A DNA stretch of 35,430 bases, taken from positions 1 through 35,430 of the forward strand of contig NZ_JADGIA010000028.1 of NCBI RefSeq assembly GCF_019683635.1, read 5' to 3'. Of the stretch, positions 1-8,491 are shown in pieces (the stretch's first letter is position 1; the number at the start of each line of letters is the position of its first letter). The DNA comes from Thermogemmatispora sp. (lineage in GTDB: Bacteria > Chloroflexota > Ktedonobacteria > Ktedonobacterales > Ktedonobacteraceae). The notes below the pieces were generated by a model. The model was not told where the DNA came from and did no database searches. It was given only the letters and a program-made list of their open reading frames with translations. The position numbers and the translations under genes are program-made.

Positions 1-2
1 CG

Positions 3-1388
3 CGCAAGCATCGTCTTCCCCACCGCGTTCTTGCCGATAGGCGCTTCTGGCTACTCCTCGGCCTCGTCATCATGCTCCTGCTGCTCATCAGCATCGCGCT
101 CATCCCGCTATCACAGCTCTTCGGCGGGGCAGCCAGCGCCGCCAATGTCATCATTGTTCCCGCAACGCGCGACCTCAAGCAGATCTACACCTTGAGCGGA
201 GAGCCGGGCATCTCTGCCAACGCCGCCCGTCACCAGATCAGTGCTCGCCTTCTGGCTTCATCCGAATTGCGCCAGAGCCGCCAGGTGCCAGCCAGCGGGC
301 ACGGCCTGACACCAGCAACACGAGCCGAGGGCATCTTGACCTTCTACAATGCCTTGCCCGTGCCTCAAAGCATTCCGAAAGGAACCATCCTGAGTGCTCC
401 AAGCGGCGTTCAAGTCATCACCGATCAGACAGCCACATTGCCAGCAGCTACGCCACCCGTGGAGTCCAGCGCTAGCGTTCCGGCTCATGCCTTGCAGCCA
501 GGGAGTCAGGGCAATCTTCCGGCTTTCGCCTTTCACACCGTTTCCTGCTGCGGCAATGGCCTCACGGTCCAAAATGCTCTGGCCTTCAGCGGAGGAGCCG
601 ATCCACAATCCTACACCTATGTTCAACAGAGCGATATCGATCAGGCCAGCATGGTGCTCCAGACGAGCCTCATTGCAGCGGCCCAGCGCGATCTTCAGGC
701 ACGAGCGGCAGCTAATGAGCGCTTTGTCGGCGGAGCACAGTGCCCAGTCTCGACGAGCGCCGATCACCAGGCTGGCGATCGAGCATTAGAGGTGACAGTG
801 ACGGTCGTTGTCGTCTGCAGCGGCGAGGTCTACGATCAAGTGGAGGCACGTATTCTGGCCGCCAGTCTGCTCGCCAACGATGCAGCAGGGAACCTCGGGC
901 CAGGCTATAGTCTGGTAGATCAGATCGCCACTAGTATCGTCTCGGCTACCCTCGATCAGCATCAGCAGGGCCTCATCACGCTTCGCGTGCAGGCCGAGGG
1001 CATCTGGGCCTATCGCTTCGATGCTCAAGCGCGCCAGCGACTGGCGAACCTGATCAAAGGAAAAACCCAGGAGCAGGCGCTGGCCCTGCTTCGACAGCAG
1101 CCCGGTATCCAGAGCGTCTCGCTCTCCCTCAGTGGCAATGGCTCCCGCTTGCCAGACAATTCTCACTTGATTAGCATCCATGTAGCCACAGTCGTCGGTT
1201 TGAAAGCATCGCCGCTGCCAACAGCGTTCCCTGACCAGCGCTTCGCCCAGCCTTCTCCTCCTGAACCAGCACAAGCACAGCCCGTCAGTGGTAGCGCATC
1301 TTCGGCGGCTCCCTCCCTCTTTCCTACGGCCTCACCCGCTGCGATCACTCCCACTCTCACGTCACAGGCTCAGATGGACCACAGCTAG
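3..1388 (+). CDS. Baseplate J-like membrane protein, 5' end outside window
   Basis: The reading frame is open to the left edge of the window, so the first ATG at 72 lies inside a membrane segment and is not the true start. The visible part begins with a basic stretch and one hydrophobic helix (about codons 15-35 counted from position 3), followed by an exported region. Residues downstream show the baseplate J/gp47-like pattern: an A-x-G-x-L-x-FYN start, an IPKGTILSAPSGV-type strand, a PA...V-x-A...G-x-GN motif and an SGGxD motif. The last 60 residues are rich in Pro, Ser and Ala and look disordered. The family is named after phage tail baseplates, but membrane-anchored versions without phage neighbours occur in Chloroflexota, and no phage gene is seen here. 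It probably acts as an extracytoplasmic structural protein; the exact role is unknown. Family assignment is fairly secure, function is not. Confidence 0.7.
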   Translation, partial: RKHRLPHRVLADRRFWLLLGLVIMLLLLISIALIPLSQLFGGAASAANVIIVPATRDLKQIYTLSGEPGISANAARHQISARLLASSELRQSRQVPASGHGLTPATRAEGILTFYNALPVPQSIPKGTILSAPSGVQVITDQTATLPAATPPVESSASVPAHALQPGSQGNLPAFAFHTVSCCGNGLTVQNALAFSGGADPQSYTYVQQSDIDQASMVLQTSLIAAAQRDLQARAAANERFVGGAQCPVSTSADHQAGDRALEVTVTVVVVCSGEVYDQVEARILAASLLANDAAGNLGPGYSLVDQIATSIVSATLDQHQQGLITLRVQAEGIWAYRFDAQARQRLANLIKGKTQEQALALLRQQPGIQSVSLSLSGNGSRLPDNSHLISIHVATVVGLKASPLPTAFPDQRFAQPSPPEPAQAQPVSGSASSAAPSLFPTASPAAITPTLTSQAQMDHS

Positions 1389-1541
1389 TAACCTTGCCTT
1401 TGTGTTATCTGCCAGCCGTTCTCTCCAGCCGCAGGGAGGCTATCGCTCCCCCCTTTTTCCTTCCATAAGTAGATCCCTATATATACATTGATCTGTCATA
1501 GAACGTGTCCATACTGAGAGCAGAAAGGAAAGTGACGGATC

Positions 1542-1553
1542 AGCATATATGCT
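1542..1553. repeat. 12-bp perfect palindrome upstream of the SRPBCC gene
   Basis: AGCATATATGCT is its own reverse complement. It lies about 41 bp before the GTG start of the SRPBCC gene, downstream of a weak promoter-like pair (TTGATC at 1488 and CATACT at 1510). It could be an operator, but there is only one copy and chance cannot be excluded. Confidence 0.25.
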
Positions 1554-1594
1554 CGTTGTGATAGAGACGCACATCAGGAAAGGAGCGGACTTCT

Positions 1595-2269
1595 GTGAGT
1601 CGGATTATTGTTCAGAGCGAAAAGGTTATTTCTGGTAGGCCAGAAGATATCTACGCAATTCTAGCTGACTATAAGGGCCGTCATCCGCAGATTCTGCCAG
1701 CTAACTTCCAGGACTATCGGGTTGAGCAGGGCGCCCAGGGTGAGGGTACGGTGGTGAGCTTTCGTCTGCACGCTGGCGGGCGGGAACGCCTCTACCGCAT
1801 GCGTGTGAGCGAGCCAGTACGGGGCCAAACCCTGACGGAGAGCGACCTCAATTCTTCGCTGGTCACAACCTGGACGGTCACGCCGCTCGACGATGGGCAA
1901 CGTACGCAGGTACGCATTGCAACAATGTGGGAAGGAGGCAGCGGTCTCGGCGGTTTCTTTGAGCGCCTCTTCGCCCCTTTGGGCCTGAGACGGATCTATA
2001 ACCAGACCCTGGCTTCGCTGGCGGCTGTGGTCGAAGGGCGGCCCGCGGAGGAGCGCCGCCCAAGCAGTCCGGTACTCTTACTACCGCTATTAGCGTTGAT
2101 CATCGCCTTGCCTCTGTTGATTCGCCTGTTCCAGCAACGCCGCCGACGCTCGCAGCTGCCAGTCCGCGTTGTCCCCGCCAGCACCCTGAAAGAGGCACGC
2201 TCGCGGCTTCGCGAGGCTCGCCAGCAGGCTGCCCGTACCTTGCCTCGCCTGCGCTCCTTGCGCGCCTGA
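1595..2269 (+). CDS. SRPBCC-family protein with C-terminal membrane anchor
   Basis: A 224-aa protein with a GTG start preceded by AGGAAAGGAG (1575-1584). Residues 1-145 fit the SRPBCC (polyketide cyclase/START-like) fold: an opening strand ending in a Ser-Glu-Lys-x-Ile turn, the segment RPEDIYAILADYKGRHPQILP typical of the first helices, a run of antiparallel strands including GTVVSFRLHAGGRERLYRMRV and the TTWTVTPLDDG strand, and a long C-terminal helix (FERLFAPLGLRRIYNQTLASL). Such domains bind hydrophobic ligands in a deep cavity. Residues about 158-179 form one strong transmembrane helix followed by an Arg-rich tail, so the ligand-binding domain is probably membrane-tethered. A hairpin terminator follows. 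The ligand is unknown. The fold is well supported by the strand/helix order and typical length. Confidence 0.75.
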   Translation: MSRIIVQSEKVISGRPEDIYAILADYKGRHPQILPANFQDYRVEQGAQGEGTVVSFRLHAGGRERLYRMRVSEPVRGQTLTESDLNSSLVTTWTVTPLDDGQRTQVRIATMWEGGSGLGGFFERLFAPLGLRRIYNQTLASLAAVVEGRPAEERRPSSPVLLLPLLALIIALPLLIRLFQQRRRRSQLPVRVVPASTLKEARSRLREARQQAARTLPRLRSLRA

Positions 2270-2312
2270 GCAAACGTGGTGGCCATTCTTAATCACCCTC
2301 AGTCGAGCAGGA

Positions 2313-2341
2313 GAGACGCCGACTGTCGCAAGCGGCGTCTC
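2313..2341 (+). terminator. Intrinsic terminator after the SRPBCC gene
   Basis: Inverted repeat of 9 bp (GAGACGCCG at 2313-2321, CGGCGTCTC at 2333-2341) with an 11-nt loop, followed by a T-rich stretch (CTTGTCTCTTTCC). It sits 43 bp after the stop codon. Confidence 0.65.
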
Positions 2342-2379
2342 CTTGTCTCTTTCCTTCCTGTCATTTCACCGCTCGCTGC

Positions 2380-2408
2380 TTGACAATCTCCCCTGAAGTC
2401 GTTATCCT
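2380..2408 (+). promoter_or_regulatory. Sigma-70-type promoter for the DUF2961/GH172-like gene
   Basis: TTGACA (2380-2385), 17-bp spacer, TATCCT (2403-2408). The -35 is a perfect consensus and the -10 matches 4 of 6. Transcription would begin near 2415, leaving about 337 nt of untranslated leader. Confidence 0.6.
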
Positions 2409-2414
2409 CCAAAG

Positions 2415-2751
2415 AAGGGATAGGAGCAGAAGATTATAAACAAGCTAGCTATGATAAAAATGACGGTGCGCTTCTAGAAGAGAAAAAGGCTCGCTTGCTC
2501 CTGGCGACTATCTACGTCTACTCTCTCTGCCTGTGCAGCCCGATAGCACTGCTGCGATCGGTAGAGGCAAGGTCTCGGCCCCGATCCCTTGTGGCGAATC
2601 GGCTGTGATGGAAGAGGCGGGTAAGAGACCCGGAGAGCGGCAAGTCCCTGGGCAAGAGACCTGGCTCCAGGAGGAATCAGGTTTTGCTTGAGCTTACCTG
2701 GTACTCGCGGGAGAGCAATCGCCCATCCCCATTGGGGAGAAGAGATAGAGG
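2415..2751 (+). other. Long untranslated leader with an imperfect repeat
   Basis: No coding frame with a good ribosome-binding site was seen. It contains a 10-bp palindrome CTTCTAGAAG (2471-2480) and two 15-nt copies GGGyAAGAGACCyGG (2619-2633 and 2650-2664) that differ at two positions and can each form a small hairpin. No known riboswitch consensus was recognised. Confidence 0.35.
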
Positions 2752-4851
2752 ATGGCTTTCGTGATGAGAGTGCAGTGGCCTGGTGAGTATTGGGAGAGGA
2801 AGATCAGCCGCGGTCGCCTGCTGCTCTATCTGGCGTTGTTCGTCATGCTGCTACCGCTGCTGGTGACACTCGCTGGTAGATCAGCCACGGGGTTCGCTTC
2901 CGTGGGAGGCGACTGTACTGCGCTCTTCCTCTCCCCCGGGCGCACGGCTCCGCTCTATCTGGGCCTGGCCGCCTACCGCTTCGTGGACAAGCTGGCCTAT
3001 CTGGAGATCGGCGATCGTGTCCTGGGCTTGTCCACAGCTGATCTTTACGGGAACAACGCCGATTCTTCCCATTACCTGCGTTCACTCGCCGGCGGCGGGC
3101 GCGTCCTTTTTGATGCGCTCGGTCCCGGCCTCTTGACCTTCGCCCGTATGCAGGAGGAGATCGGCGCACCCTGGCTGCTCTACCGCGATGGCGAGCTGCA
3201 GAAGTTCTCGGCCAGCGATTTGGGCCAGCGACGGCCCACCTCACAGACGGCCAGTCGCTTTCCCTACCCTTTTTCCCTGAATCCGAGCGAAGATGAGGGA
3301 AGCAGTATTATTGCGCTGCCGCTTCCTTTCGCTCAACGCCTGACGCTGAGCACAACGCATCGCAACGGTAATTTTTATGCGCTTTATCGGCGCCTTCCCT
3401 GGGGGATCGCTCCCCCACAGTGCCCCTCCAGCACGATAGCGCAGACGGCCACGTTGGTCAGTACCCATACTCCAGCTTTGCCAGCAGCGGCCTCCAAATA
3501 CCGGCAAAGCGGTCAGCTCACGGTGTCGCCAGGAAAGCGTGTGACCTTTCTGACTCTGCAGGGGCCTGCCCAGGTACGGGAATTGACCTTTCGTGTGCCA
3601 CTGAGCGAGGCGGTCGCTTTTGGAAGGAGCTGGCTGTCGATCGCCTGGGATGGCGAGCGACGGCCCTCGGTAGCCGCCCCTGTGAAGTTTCTCGCTGGTG
3701 ATGGCGCCGGCCTCTATCAACCCGCGGGCCGCCCACTGGTGGCCGGCTGGTTGGCGACGATCCAGAGCGAGGGCAGCGGCGATCAGCGATTGATGGCCTT
3801 CCATCTTTACTGGCCGATGCCTTTCTCGCGCAGCGCTCGCTTTATGCTGCAGTCCTCCCAACGGCTGACTGCCGTAGATTGGAGCGTGGCCTTTGAGCCT
3901 TTTCCTGATCCCCCCAGCTGGTGGGGGACCTTTCATGCTACCTACACCAGTGTGAGTCATCCGCCACAGGGTCAGGCTCTGACGTTGCTGGATGTCCGCG
4001 GAAGCGGCAAGCTTGTTGGCACGGTGATTAATTTCTGGCGACCCGATGGGACGCTGGAAGGCAATCCAGAGATCACGCTTGATGATAGCCTGACTCCTCA
4101 AATCGAGGTTACGGGTACCGAAGAATGGGGCCTCGGCGGCGACTACTGGCACGGCGGTCGCCAGACGAGCCTGCCTCTGGGTGGCTTTCCCAGCGGCCCA
4201 GATAATCCACCGGGGAGCGAGCGCGATGGCGCAGCCCTCTACCGCTTCCTTGTCGCTGACAGTATCCCGTTCAACCGCCATCTGGTCTTCCGTCTGGGAC
4301 ATGGCAGCCACAATCAGAGTCCTTACCCCTATCGCGCTCTCTTGCTCTGGTATGGGACAGCACGTCAGACGGCAACTCTTAGCGATACACTGCTCCCAGC
4401 CCAGGCAGGCAGCCGCTTGCAACATGGCTATCAGGCCACAGATGAACACTTCTATGATCTGCGCGCCGCTGCCATTTACCAGCAGGGGAATATCACGCGA
4501 AGCGGCACCGTCAGCGCGACGGGGGGGGCGATCTCGTTCAGCCTCCGCCTGACGGCCAACAACGTCGGGGCTTTTCTGCGCCGCCTTTTTGACTACTGCA
4601 CCCCCAATCAGAGCGCCGCAGTCTACGTCGATGGGGCTTTCGCCGGGATCTGGTACAGCGCCGGTGTGGCTAATCATGGCCCGCCCGGCTCGCCTCGCCG
4701 CTGCTGGCGCGAGGAAGACTATCCGCTGCCAGCTCAGTTGACGGCGGGCAAAAGCGCCATCCACCTGCGCCTTGTCCCCGTCTCTTTGAGCCAGACATCC
4801 TTATCAGCCTGGACGGCCTTCCGCTATCAAGCGTATAGCTTCCTGCCCTAG
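2752..4851 (+). CDS. Membrane-anchored DUF2961 / GH172-like protein
   Basis: A 699-aa protein. Residues about 22-41 form a single transmembrane helix after a basic start; the rest should be outside the cytoplasm. From about residue 285 to 545 it follows the DUF2961 pattern: an IAWDGERRPSVAAPVKFL strand (cf. W-DGe-PSve-P), a YWPMPFSRSARFML motif, a FHATYTS strand, GSGKLVGTVINFW, and TGTEEW (454-459), the counterpart of the family motif GTGTEDY. DUF2961 was reclassified as glycoside hydrolase family GH172 after a difructose-dianhydride enzyme was characterised, so an extracellular role on a carbohydrate is likely but the substrate cannot be read. The first 280 residues and the C-terminal domain (about 560-699, beta-rich) are unassigned. 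Start choice is uncertain: ATG 2752 and ATG 2764 both have only distant purine-rich sites. It has its own promoter and stands as a single-gene unit. Confidence 0.7.
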   Translation: MAFVMRVQWPGEYWERKISRGRLLLYLALFVMLLPLLVTLAGRSATGFASVGGDCTALFLSPGRTAPLYLGLAAYRFVDKLAYLEIGDRVLGLSTADLYGNNADSSHYLRSLAGGGRVLFDALGPGLLTFARMQEEIGAPWLLYRDGELQKFSASDLGQRRPTSQTASRFPYPFSLNPSEDEGSSIIALPLPFAQRLTLSTTHRNGNFYALYRRLPWGIAPPQCPSSTIAQTATLVSTHTPALPAAASKYRQSGQLTVSPGKRVTFLTLQGPAQVRELTFRVPLSEAVAFGRSWLSIAWDGERRPSVAAPVKFLAGDGAGLYQPAGRPLVAGWLATIQSEGSGDQRLMAFHLYWPMPFSRSARFMLQSSQRLTAVDWSVAFEPFPDPPSWWGTFHATYTSVSHPPQGQALTLLDVRGSGKLVGTVINFWRPDGTLEGNPEITLDDSLTPQIEVTGTEEWGLGGDYWHGGRQTSLPLGGFPSGPDNPPGSERDGAALYRFLVADSIPFNRHLVFRLGHGSHNQSPYPYRALLLWYGTARQTATLSDTLLPAQAGSRLQHGYQATDEHFYDLRAAAIYQQGNITRSGTVSATGGAISFSLRLTANNVGAFLRRLFDYCTPNQSAAVYVDGAFAGIWYSAGVANHGPPGSPRRCWREEDYPLPAQLTAGKSAIHLRLVPVSLSQTSLSAWTAFRYQAYSFLP

Positions 4852-4962
4852 ACCAGTCTCCTCTGCCCGCAGCGGTTCAAACACCTGTGCCCCGGAAGCG
4901 CACCTTACATCCAGTAAGACCGACATCCTTTCACCATCAGTGCGGTAGAAAATCACAGGCAT

Positions 4963-5017
4963 TTGGCAGCTGATCATGGTAGGCTATCGTTACGATAGAA
5001 GTGCTCATCTTGAGCAC
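4963..5017 (+). promoter_or_regulatory. Putative promoter overlapped by two inverted repeats
   Basis: TTGGCA (4963-4968), 16-bp spacer, TATCGT (4985-4990). The -10 is buried in the inverted repeat CTATCG-TTA-CGATAG (4984-4998), and a second one, GTGCTCA-TCT-TGAGCAC (5001-5017), lies just after it at the expected transcription start. The motif TGATCAT occurs on both sides (4971 and 5020). The arrangement suggests repressor control of the aminotransferase gene; the regulator is unknown. Confidence 0.35.
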
Positions 5018-5076
5018 AGTGATCATCGCGTCCACCGCGGCCTCAATTGTAGACCGCGCAGCAAGGAGGCATAGCT

Positions 5077-6336
5077 ATGAGCCGGTCAGCTTCTTACGCT
5101 ACTGCAGCCGCTGCCCCGAGCGAGGCCCGGCCATTGATTCCCGCTCAGGGCAACGGGCGCCGTCTCTTGCAACGACTCAACGCTCTCCAGCAGGAAGTGG
5201 CCGAGGTCGTAGAGGAGGCAGTTGAGAGCGGCAGTCACACCAATGGGCCTCGTGTCCAGGCCCTGGAAGAGGCATTTAAGACCTATCTTCAGGTGGCCGA
5301 TGCGATCGCCGTCAATAGCGGCAGCTCTGCTTTGCGGGCCGCCTGCGAACTGCTGCGCCTGCCCCCTGGAACCGAGGTCATTGTCCCGGCCTATACGTTT
5401 ATTATGACCGCATATGCGGTCAACGATGCCTTTGCTTTCGAGCCGCAGAGCGGAGCGCTAGCCAAAGGCGGTTTGATCCCTGTCTTTGTAGATATCGATC
5501 CTCAAACTTATACCATCGATCTGGCCAGCGTCAGGGAAGCTTTGAGCGAGCGTACACGGGCCATCATCGCCGTCCATATGCTGGGTCAAATGGCCGACAT
5601 GCGCCCCTTGCTCGATCTGGCCGATGAGCACCAGCTTTTTGTCATTGAGGATGCCGCCCAGGCCCACGGCGCAACCTACACTGATCCCCAGACGAACCAT
5701 ATTTACCAGGCGGGGAGTATGGGCGATTGCGGCTGCTTTTCGCTGAGCGATGTGAAAAACATTGGCTCGATGGGCAATGATGCGGGCCTGCTGACGCTGA
5801 CTACACGTCTCGGCTCCCGCCTGCCAGCCCTCACCGCTGAGGCCCGCGCCTGGCGCAATACAGGGCGCCTCGGTCGGCACCGCTATGAGCACCAGACCTG
5901 GGGTATCCGTGCACGGATGGACGAGTATTCGGCTTCAGAGTGCCTGGCCCAATTGCGCTATCTCGATAGCTGGGTGAGCCGTCGTCAACAGATTGCTGCA
6001 CGCTATAACGCTGCTCTGGCCGGCACCTCCTTCACGCCACCCTATACTGCGCCTGGCCGCACCCATGCTTTCTTCAATTACATGGTCAAAGCGCCCACGC
6101 TGGAAGCCCGTCGCCTGCTGGAGTCTCGCCTGCGCGCGGCGGGTATCCAGGTCGCCGATACCTATAGTGTGGTGCCGGATCAGCCACTCTACCGCCAGGG
6201 TTTGCTTCCCTGCCGTATCGTGGCCGCCGAGCGAGCACGAGAGGTCGCTCACCTGCTGGTGGCCATCCCTTGTTATCCCGAGCTTGGAGAGGAGGAGATT
6301 GCCCGCATCGAGGAAGTGTTGAGCCGCTGCCCGTAA
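5077..6336 (+). CDS. DegT/DnrJ/EryC1/StrS-family PLP-dependent aminotransferase
   Basis: A 419-aa protein starting at ATG with AAGGAGG (5063-5069) at ideal spacing. It matches the DegT/StrS family, which usually makes amino sugars or aminocyclitols from keto sugars with glutamate as donor. Visible landmarks: NSGSSALRAA (80-89, phosphate-cup region), VIVPAYTFIMTAYAV, PVFVDIDPQTYTID, the cofactor-ring motif VIEDAAQAHGA (D192 contacts the pyridine nitrogen), and the Schiff-base lysine K227 in FSLSDVKNIGSMGNDAG. The spacing from D192 to K227 is normal. The usual FSFxxxKN motif is altered to FSLSDVKN, seen also in some dehydratase-like relatives, but the lysine is kept, so an aminotransferase is favoured. 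No sugar-nucleotide pathway genes lie next to it, so the substrate cannot be inferred. Two palindromes upstream suggest transcriptional control. Confidence 0.88.
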   Translation: MSRSASYATAAAAPSEARPLIPAQGNGRRLLQRLNALQQEVAEVVEEAVESGSHTNGPRVQALEEAFKTYLQVADAIAVNSGSSALRAACELLRLPPGTEVIVPAYTFIMTAYAVNDAFAFEPQSGALAKGGLIPVFVDIDPQTYTIDLASVREALSERTRAIIAVHMLGQMADMRPLLDLADEHQLFVIEDAAQAHGATYTDPQTNHIYQAGSMGDCGCFSLSDVKNIGSMGNDAGLLTLTTRLGSRLPALTAEARAWRNTGRLGRHRYEHQTWGIRARMDEYSASECLAQLRYLDSWVSRRQQIAARYNAALAGTSFTPPYTAPGRTHAFFNYMVKAPTLEARRLLESRLRAAGIQVADTYSVVPDQPLYRQGLLPCRIVAAERAREVAHLLVAIPCYPELGEEEIARIEEVLSRCP

Positions 6337-6375
6337 GCGGCCTCCTGCCAGGCCTCTTCATCAGAGGATGGGCAC

Positions 6376-6446
6376 AGCGCCGGTGGCAAGGCTTCTTTCT
6401 TGCTGCCTCTCCCGCCGTCTCTCTTCTTCCTCCTTGCGCCGGCGCT
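6376..6446. terminator. Imperfect long hairpin between convergent genes
   Basis: AGCGCCGG (6376-6383) plus GCAAGG (6386-6391) can pair with CCTTGC (6432-6437) plus CCGGCGCT (6439-6446), 14 bp in total with a small internal loop. The apical loop of about 40 nt is almost pure pyrimidine. It lies between the converging aminotransferase and response-regulator genes, but has no clear T-tract, so the terminator role is tentative. Confidence 0.3.
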
Positions 6447-6475
6447 GGCCTCCCTCCTTCCTTCTCCTCATTTAT

Positions 6476-6889
6476 TTATTCAGGATGGGCCTGCTGAGCA
6501 GGAGGCTCGGCCTCGCTCTCACCCAGGTGCGTCTTGATGAGCGCCAGTAGCTCTTCGGTCCGGAAGGGCTTGGTGAGATAGGCGCTGGCTCCCGCCAGAC
6601 GCCCCTTGAGACGGTCTAGTACGCCATCGTAACCGGAGAGGATGACGACGACCGGGCGCCGAGGGTGACGGGCTTTGAGGATCTGTGCAATACGGTAGCC
6701 ACTCAGGCGCGGCAAGGCAATGTCCAGGAGCACGAGATCGGGGAGAAGATCGCGCTGCTCCGCCAGGGTTCTGATGGCCTCGACGCCATCGGCATAGGTC
6801 AGACAATCGATGCCCTGGCGTCGCAAACATACCTCGACGATCTTGCGCACCGGCAATGAGTCGTCGATCACCATGACAAGCTTGCCCAT
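6476..6889 (-). CDS. Single-domain response regulator (REC only)
   Basis: A 137-aa protein consisting of one receiver domain. The start is placed at ATG 6889, preceded by AAGGGGCAGG, because the family begins right there (MGKLVMVIDDS); the frame extends 26 codons further up without a better site. Phosphorylation residues are all present: acidic pair D9-D10, phospho-acceptor D56 in LVLLDIALP, S85 in ILSGYD (switch Ser/Thr position), and K107 in LTKPF. There is no output domain, so it must act by protein contact or as a phosphate relay, as CheY or Spo0F do. No histidine kinase is adjacent. It is 482 bp downstream of the sigma-factor gene in the same direction, and may or may not be co-transcribed. 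A hairpin at 6922-6949 lies in its 5' untranslated region. Confidence 0.88.
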   Translation of the reverse strand: MGKLVMVIDDSLPVRKIVEVCLRRQGIDCLTYADGVEAIRTLAEQRDLLPDLVLLDIALPRLSGYRIAQILKARHPRRPVVVILSGYDGVLDRLKGRLAGASAYLTKPFRTEELLALIKTHLGESEAEPPAQQAHPE

Positions 6890-7371
6890 CGTGGCCTGCC
6901 CCTTCCTGGAAACGAGGCCCAATCGCTGGCTGGCCTTCAGCCGAGCGATCTGGCCCCCATCGGTCAATCATATCGGCAGGTGGTTGTTACTTGTTCATCT
7001 GGCTAGGAGGGTGATCAGCCAGCGGCGATGAAGGCCCCTGGTTTTCCGCCGTAGGTGATAGGATAGCCCGCCTTCGTTATGCGTGGGCACGGGCGGGTGC
7101 TTTCGCCGAAATACCTGTCTCCTCTTGTTTGTAGCCTGTCTATGAATCAACTGACTCCAGGCTGGACCTTGATCTGACGTGAGGCTCCTTCTCTTCTCCC
7201 TGGCAGTCCCTGCTTTCTCGCCGACAGCGTCCCGCGGCTGCTTGCTCGCGGGCCAGAGCGGCTGAGGCGGGTCTGGTCTGGCCGGCCTGGCCCGGCCAGG
7301 AGAGGTACAGCGCTCTTGCTGTCCGCCTGTCCCCCTGGCCCAGGCGCAGCGACCGATCAAGCTCTGTTCCA
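6890..7371 (-). other. Intergenic region between sigma-factor and response-regulator genes
   Basis: No gene was seen. It contains two inverted repeats: an 8-bp stem CTGGCCGG/CCGGCCAG (7278-7285/7292-7299) 73 bp after the sigma-factor stop, which could be a weak terminator without a T-tract, and an 11-bp stem with one bulge (6922-6932/6938-6949) shortly before the response-regulator ATG. No convincing promoter was found. Confidence 0.3.
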
Positions 7372-8415
7372 TCAGGGAACAAGGAATTCCTCAAGCATGC
7401 GCTTGCGGCAAGGATCGGCCAGTTTGCGCAGGGCCTTGGCTTCGGCCTGCCTGATGGCCTCGTGCGTGACTCCCAGCCTGCGCCCAACCTCCTTGAGGGA
7501 GTGCTCACGCGCCCCCTGCAGGCCATAGCGCAAGCAAATGATTCTGCGCTCGTTGGGACTGAGATTCTGAAGCACTTCCTTGATATGAGTTTCCAGCATC
7601 TGGCGAATGACTACCTGCTCCGGTGAGTAGGCAATGTCGTCTTCAATGGTGTCTCTGAAAGGGATCTCATCTTCCGAGCCGGTGGCCGGGGAGTCAAGGC
7701 TGAGCGTCTCCTCGCTAGCCTGCAACAGGGCTATCACCTGCCGCTCTGAGAGATCCAGCTCCTCCGCCAGGTCCTCGGTGGTGGGATCACGCTCCAGGTC
7801 CTGCTGCAAGCGCTGGCGTACCTGGGTCAGACGTTTCAGTTCTTCACGCTTGTAAAGCGGCACGCGAATGGTGTGGGCCTGCTTGGCCAGGGCATGGGAC
7901 ATGGCACGCTTGATCCACCAGGTGGCATAGGTGCTAAATTTGTAGCCCCGACGATAGTCGAACTTTTCTATGGCGTGGATGAGGCCAATGTTGCCTTCTT
8001 GTACCAGATCCATCAGGTCCATCCCCAGGCCCACGTACCGGCGCGCAATGCTAACCACCAGGCGCAGGTTGGATTCGATCAGCTGCCGCTTGGCTTCCTC
8101 TCCCTGGGCAAGAATGTAGGGATCAGGATGGGCCTTCTTGCGCTCCTCGCGGGCACGTTCCATCTGCCGCGCAAGGGCTGTCACTTCTTCGGCAGAGAGC
8201 TGCCGCGTGCGCCCAATTTCTCGCTTATACATCTGGCGGGAATCGCGCAGGCAGAGAATATCTTGCTCCTGTTGCGAGGATGTCTTGTCATCCGTAATAT
8301 CAAAGAAGGCCCGCTCCCCAAGCCGCGGTTGCAAGCGCAGCTCCTCATCATCAGCTGGACCTGCGCCAATGACAAGGCAGGTGGTGGCTGTGGTCCGAGG
8401 CAAGACACTGACCAT
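7372..8415 (-). CDS. RNA polymerase sigma-70 factor, RpoD-like, group 2
   Basis: A 347-aa sigma factor. The ATG at 8415 is preferred to the upstream TTG at 8445 because AGAGAGGAG stands 7 nt before it. After a variable N-terminal stretch of about 65 residues it has a region-1.2-like segment ([20 protein letters not shown]), region 2 with the core-binding and -10 recognition helices ([48 protein letters not shown]), region 3 ([14 protein letters not shown] to EETLSLD), and region 4 with the -35 helix-turn-helix ([41 protein letters not shown]). It lacks the long region 1.1 of a primary sigma factor and is short, which fits a group-2 alternative factor that should read ordinary -10/-35 promoters. 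It is last in a row with a PP2C phosphatase 76 bp upstream. A partner-switching anti-sigma system is not visible here. Confidence 0.93.
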   Translation of the reverse strand: MVSVLPRTTATTCLVIGAGPADDEELRLQPRLGERAFFDITDDKTSSQQEQDILCLRDSRQMYKREIGRTRQLSAEEVTALARQMERAREERKKAHPDPYILAQGEEAKRQLIESNLRLVVSIARRYVGLGMDLMDLVQEGNIGLIHAIEKFDYRRGYKFSTYATWWIKRAMSHALAKQAHTIRVPLYKREELKRLTQVRQRLQQDLERDPTTEDLAEELDLSERQVIALLQASEETLSLDSPATGSEDEIPFRDTIEDDIAYSPEQVVIRQMLETHIKEVLQNLSPNERRIICLRYGLQGAREHSLKEVGRRLGVTHEAIRQAEAKALRKLADPCRKRMLEEFLVP

Positions 8416-8491
8416 GTGTACACTCCTCTCTTTACTCTGTTTCAAGAAATATGTTGCTGATTTCCATCAACAAATATCACTAGTTTAGCAA

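Noticed and set aside
2415-2751. Cobalamin or glycine riboswitch in the leader of the GH172-like gene
   Set aside because: Short matches only; the conserved core boxes of these classes were not found.
3241-4764. A 507-codon open frame antisense to the GH172-like gene
   Set aside because: No family features or ribosome-binding site; the plus-strand frame shows clear DUF2961 motifs.
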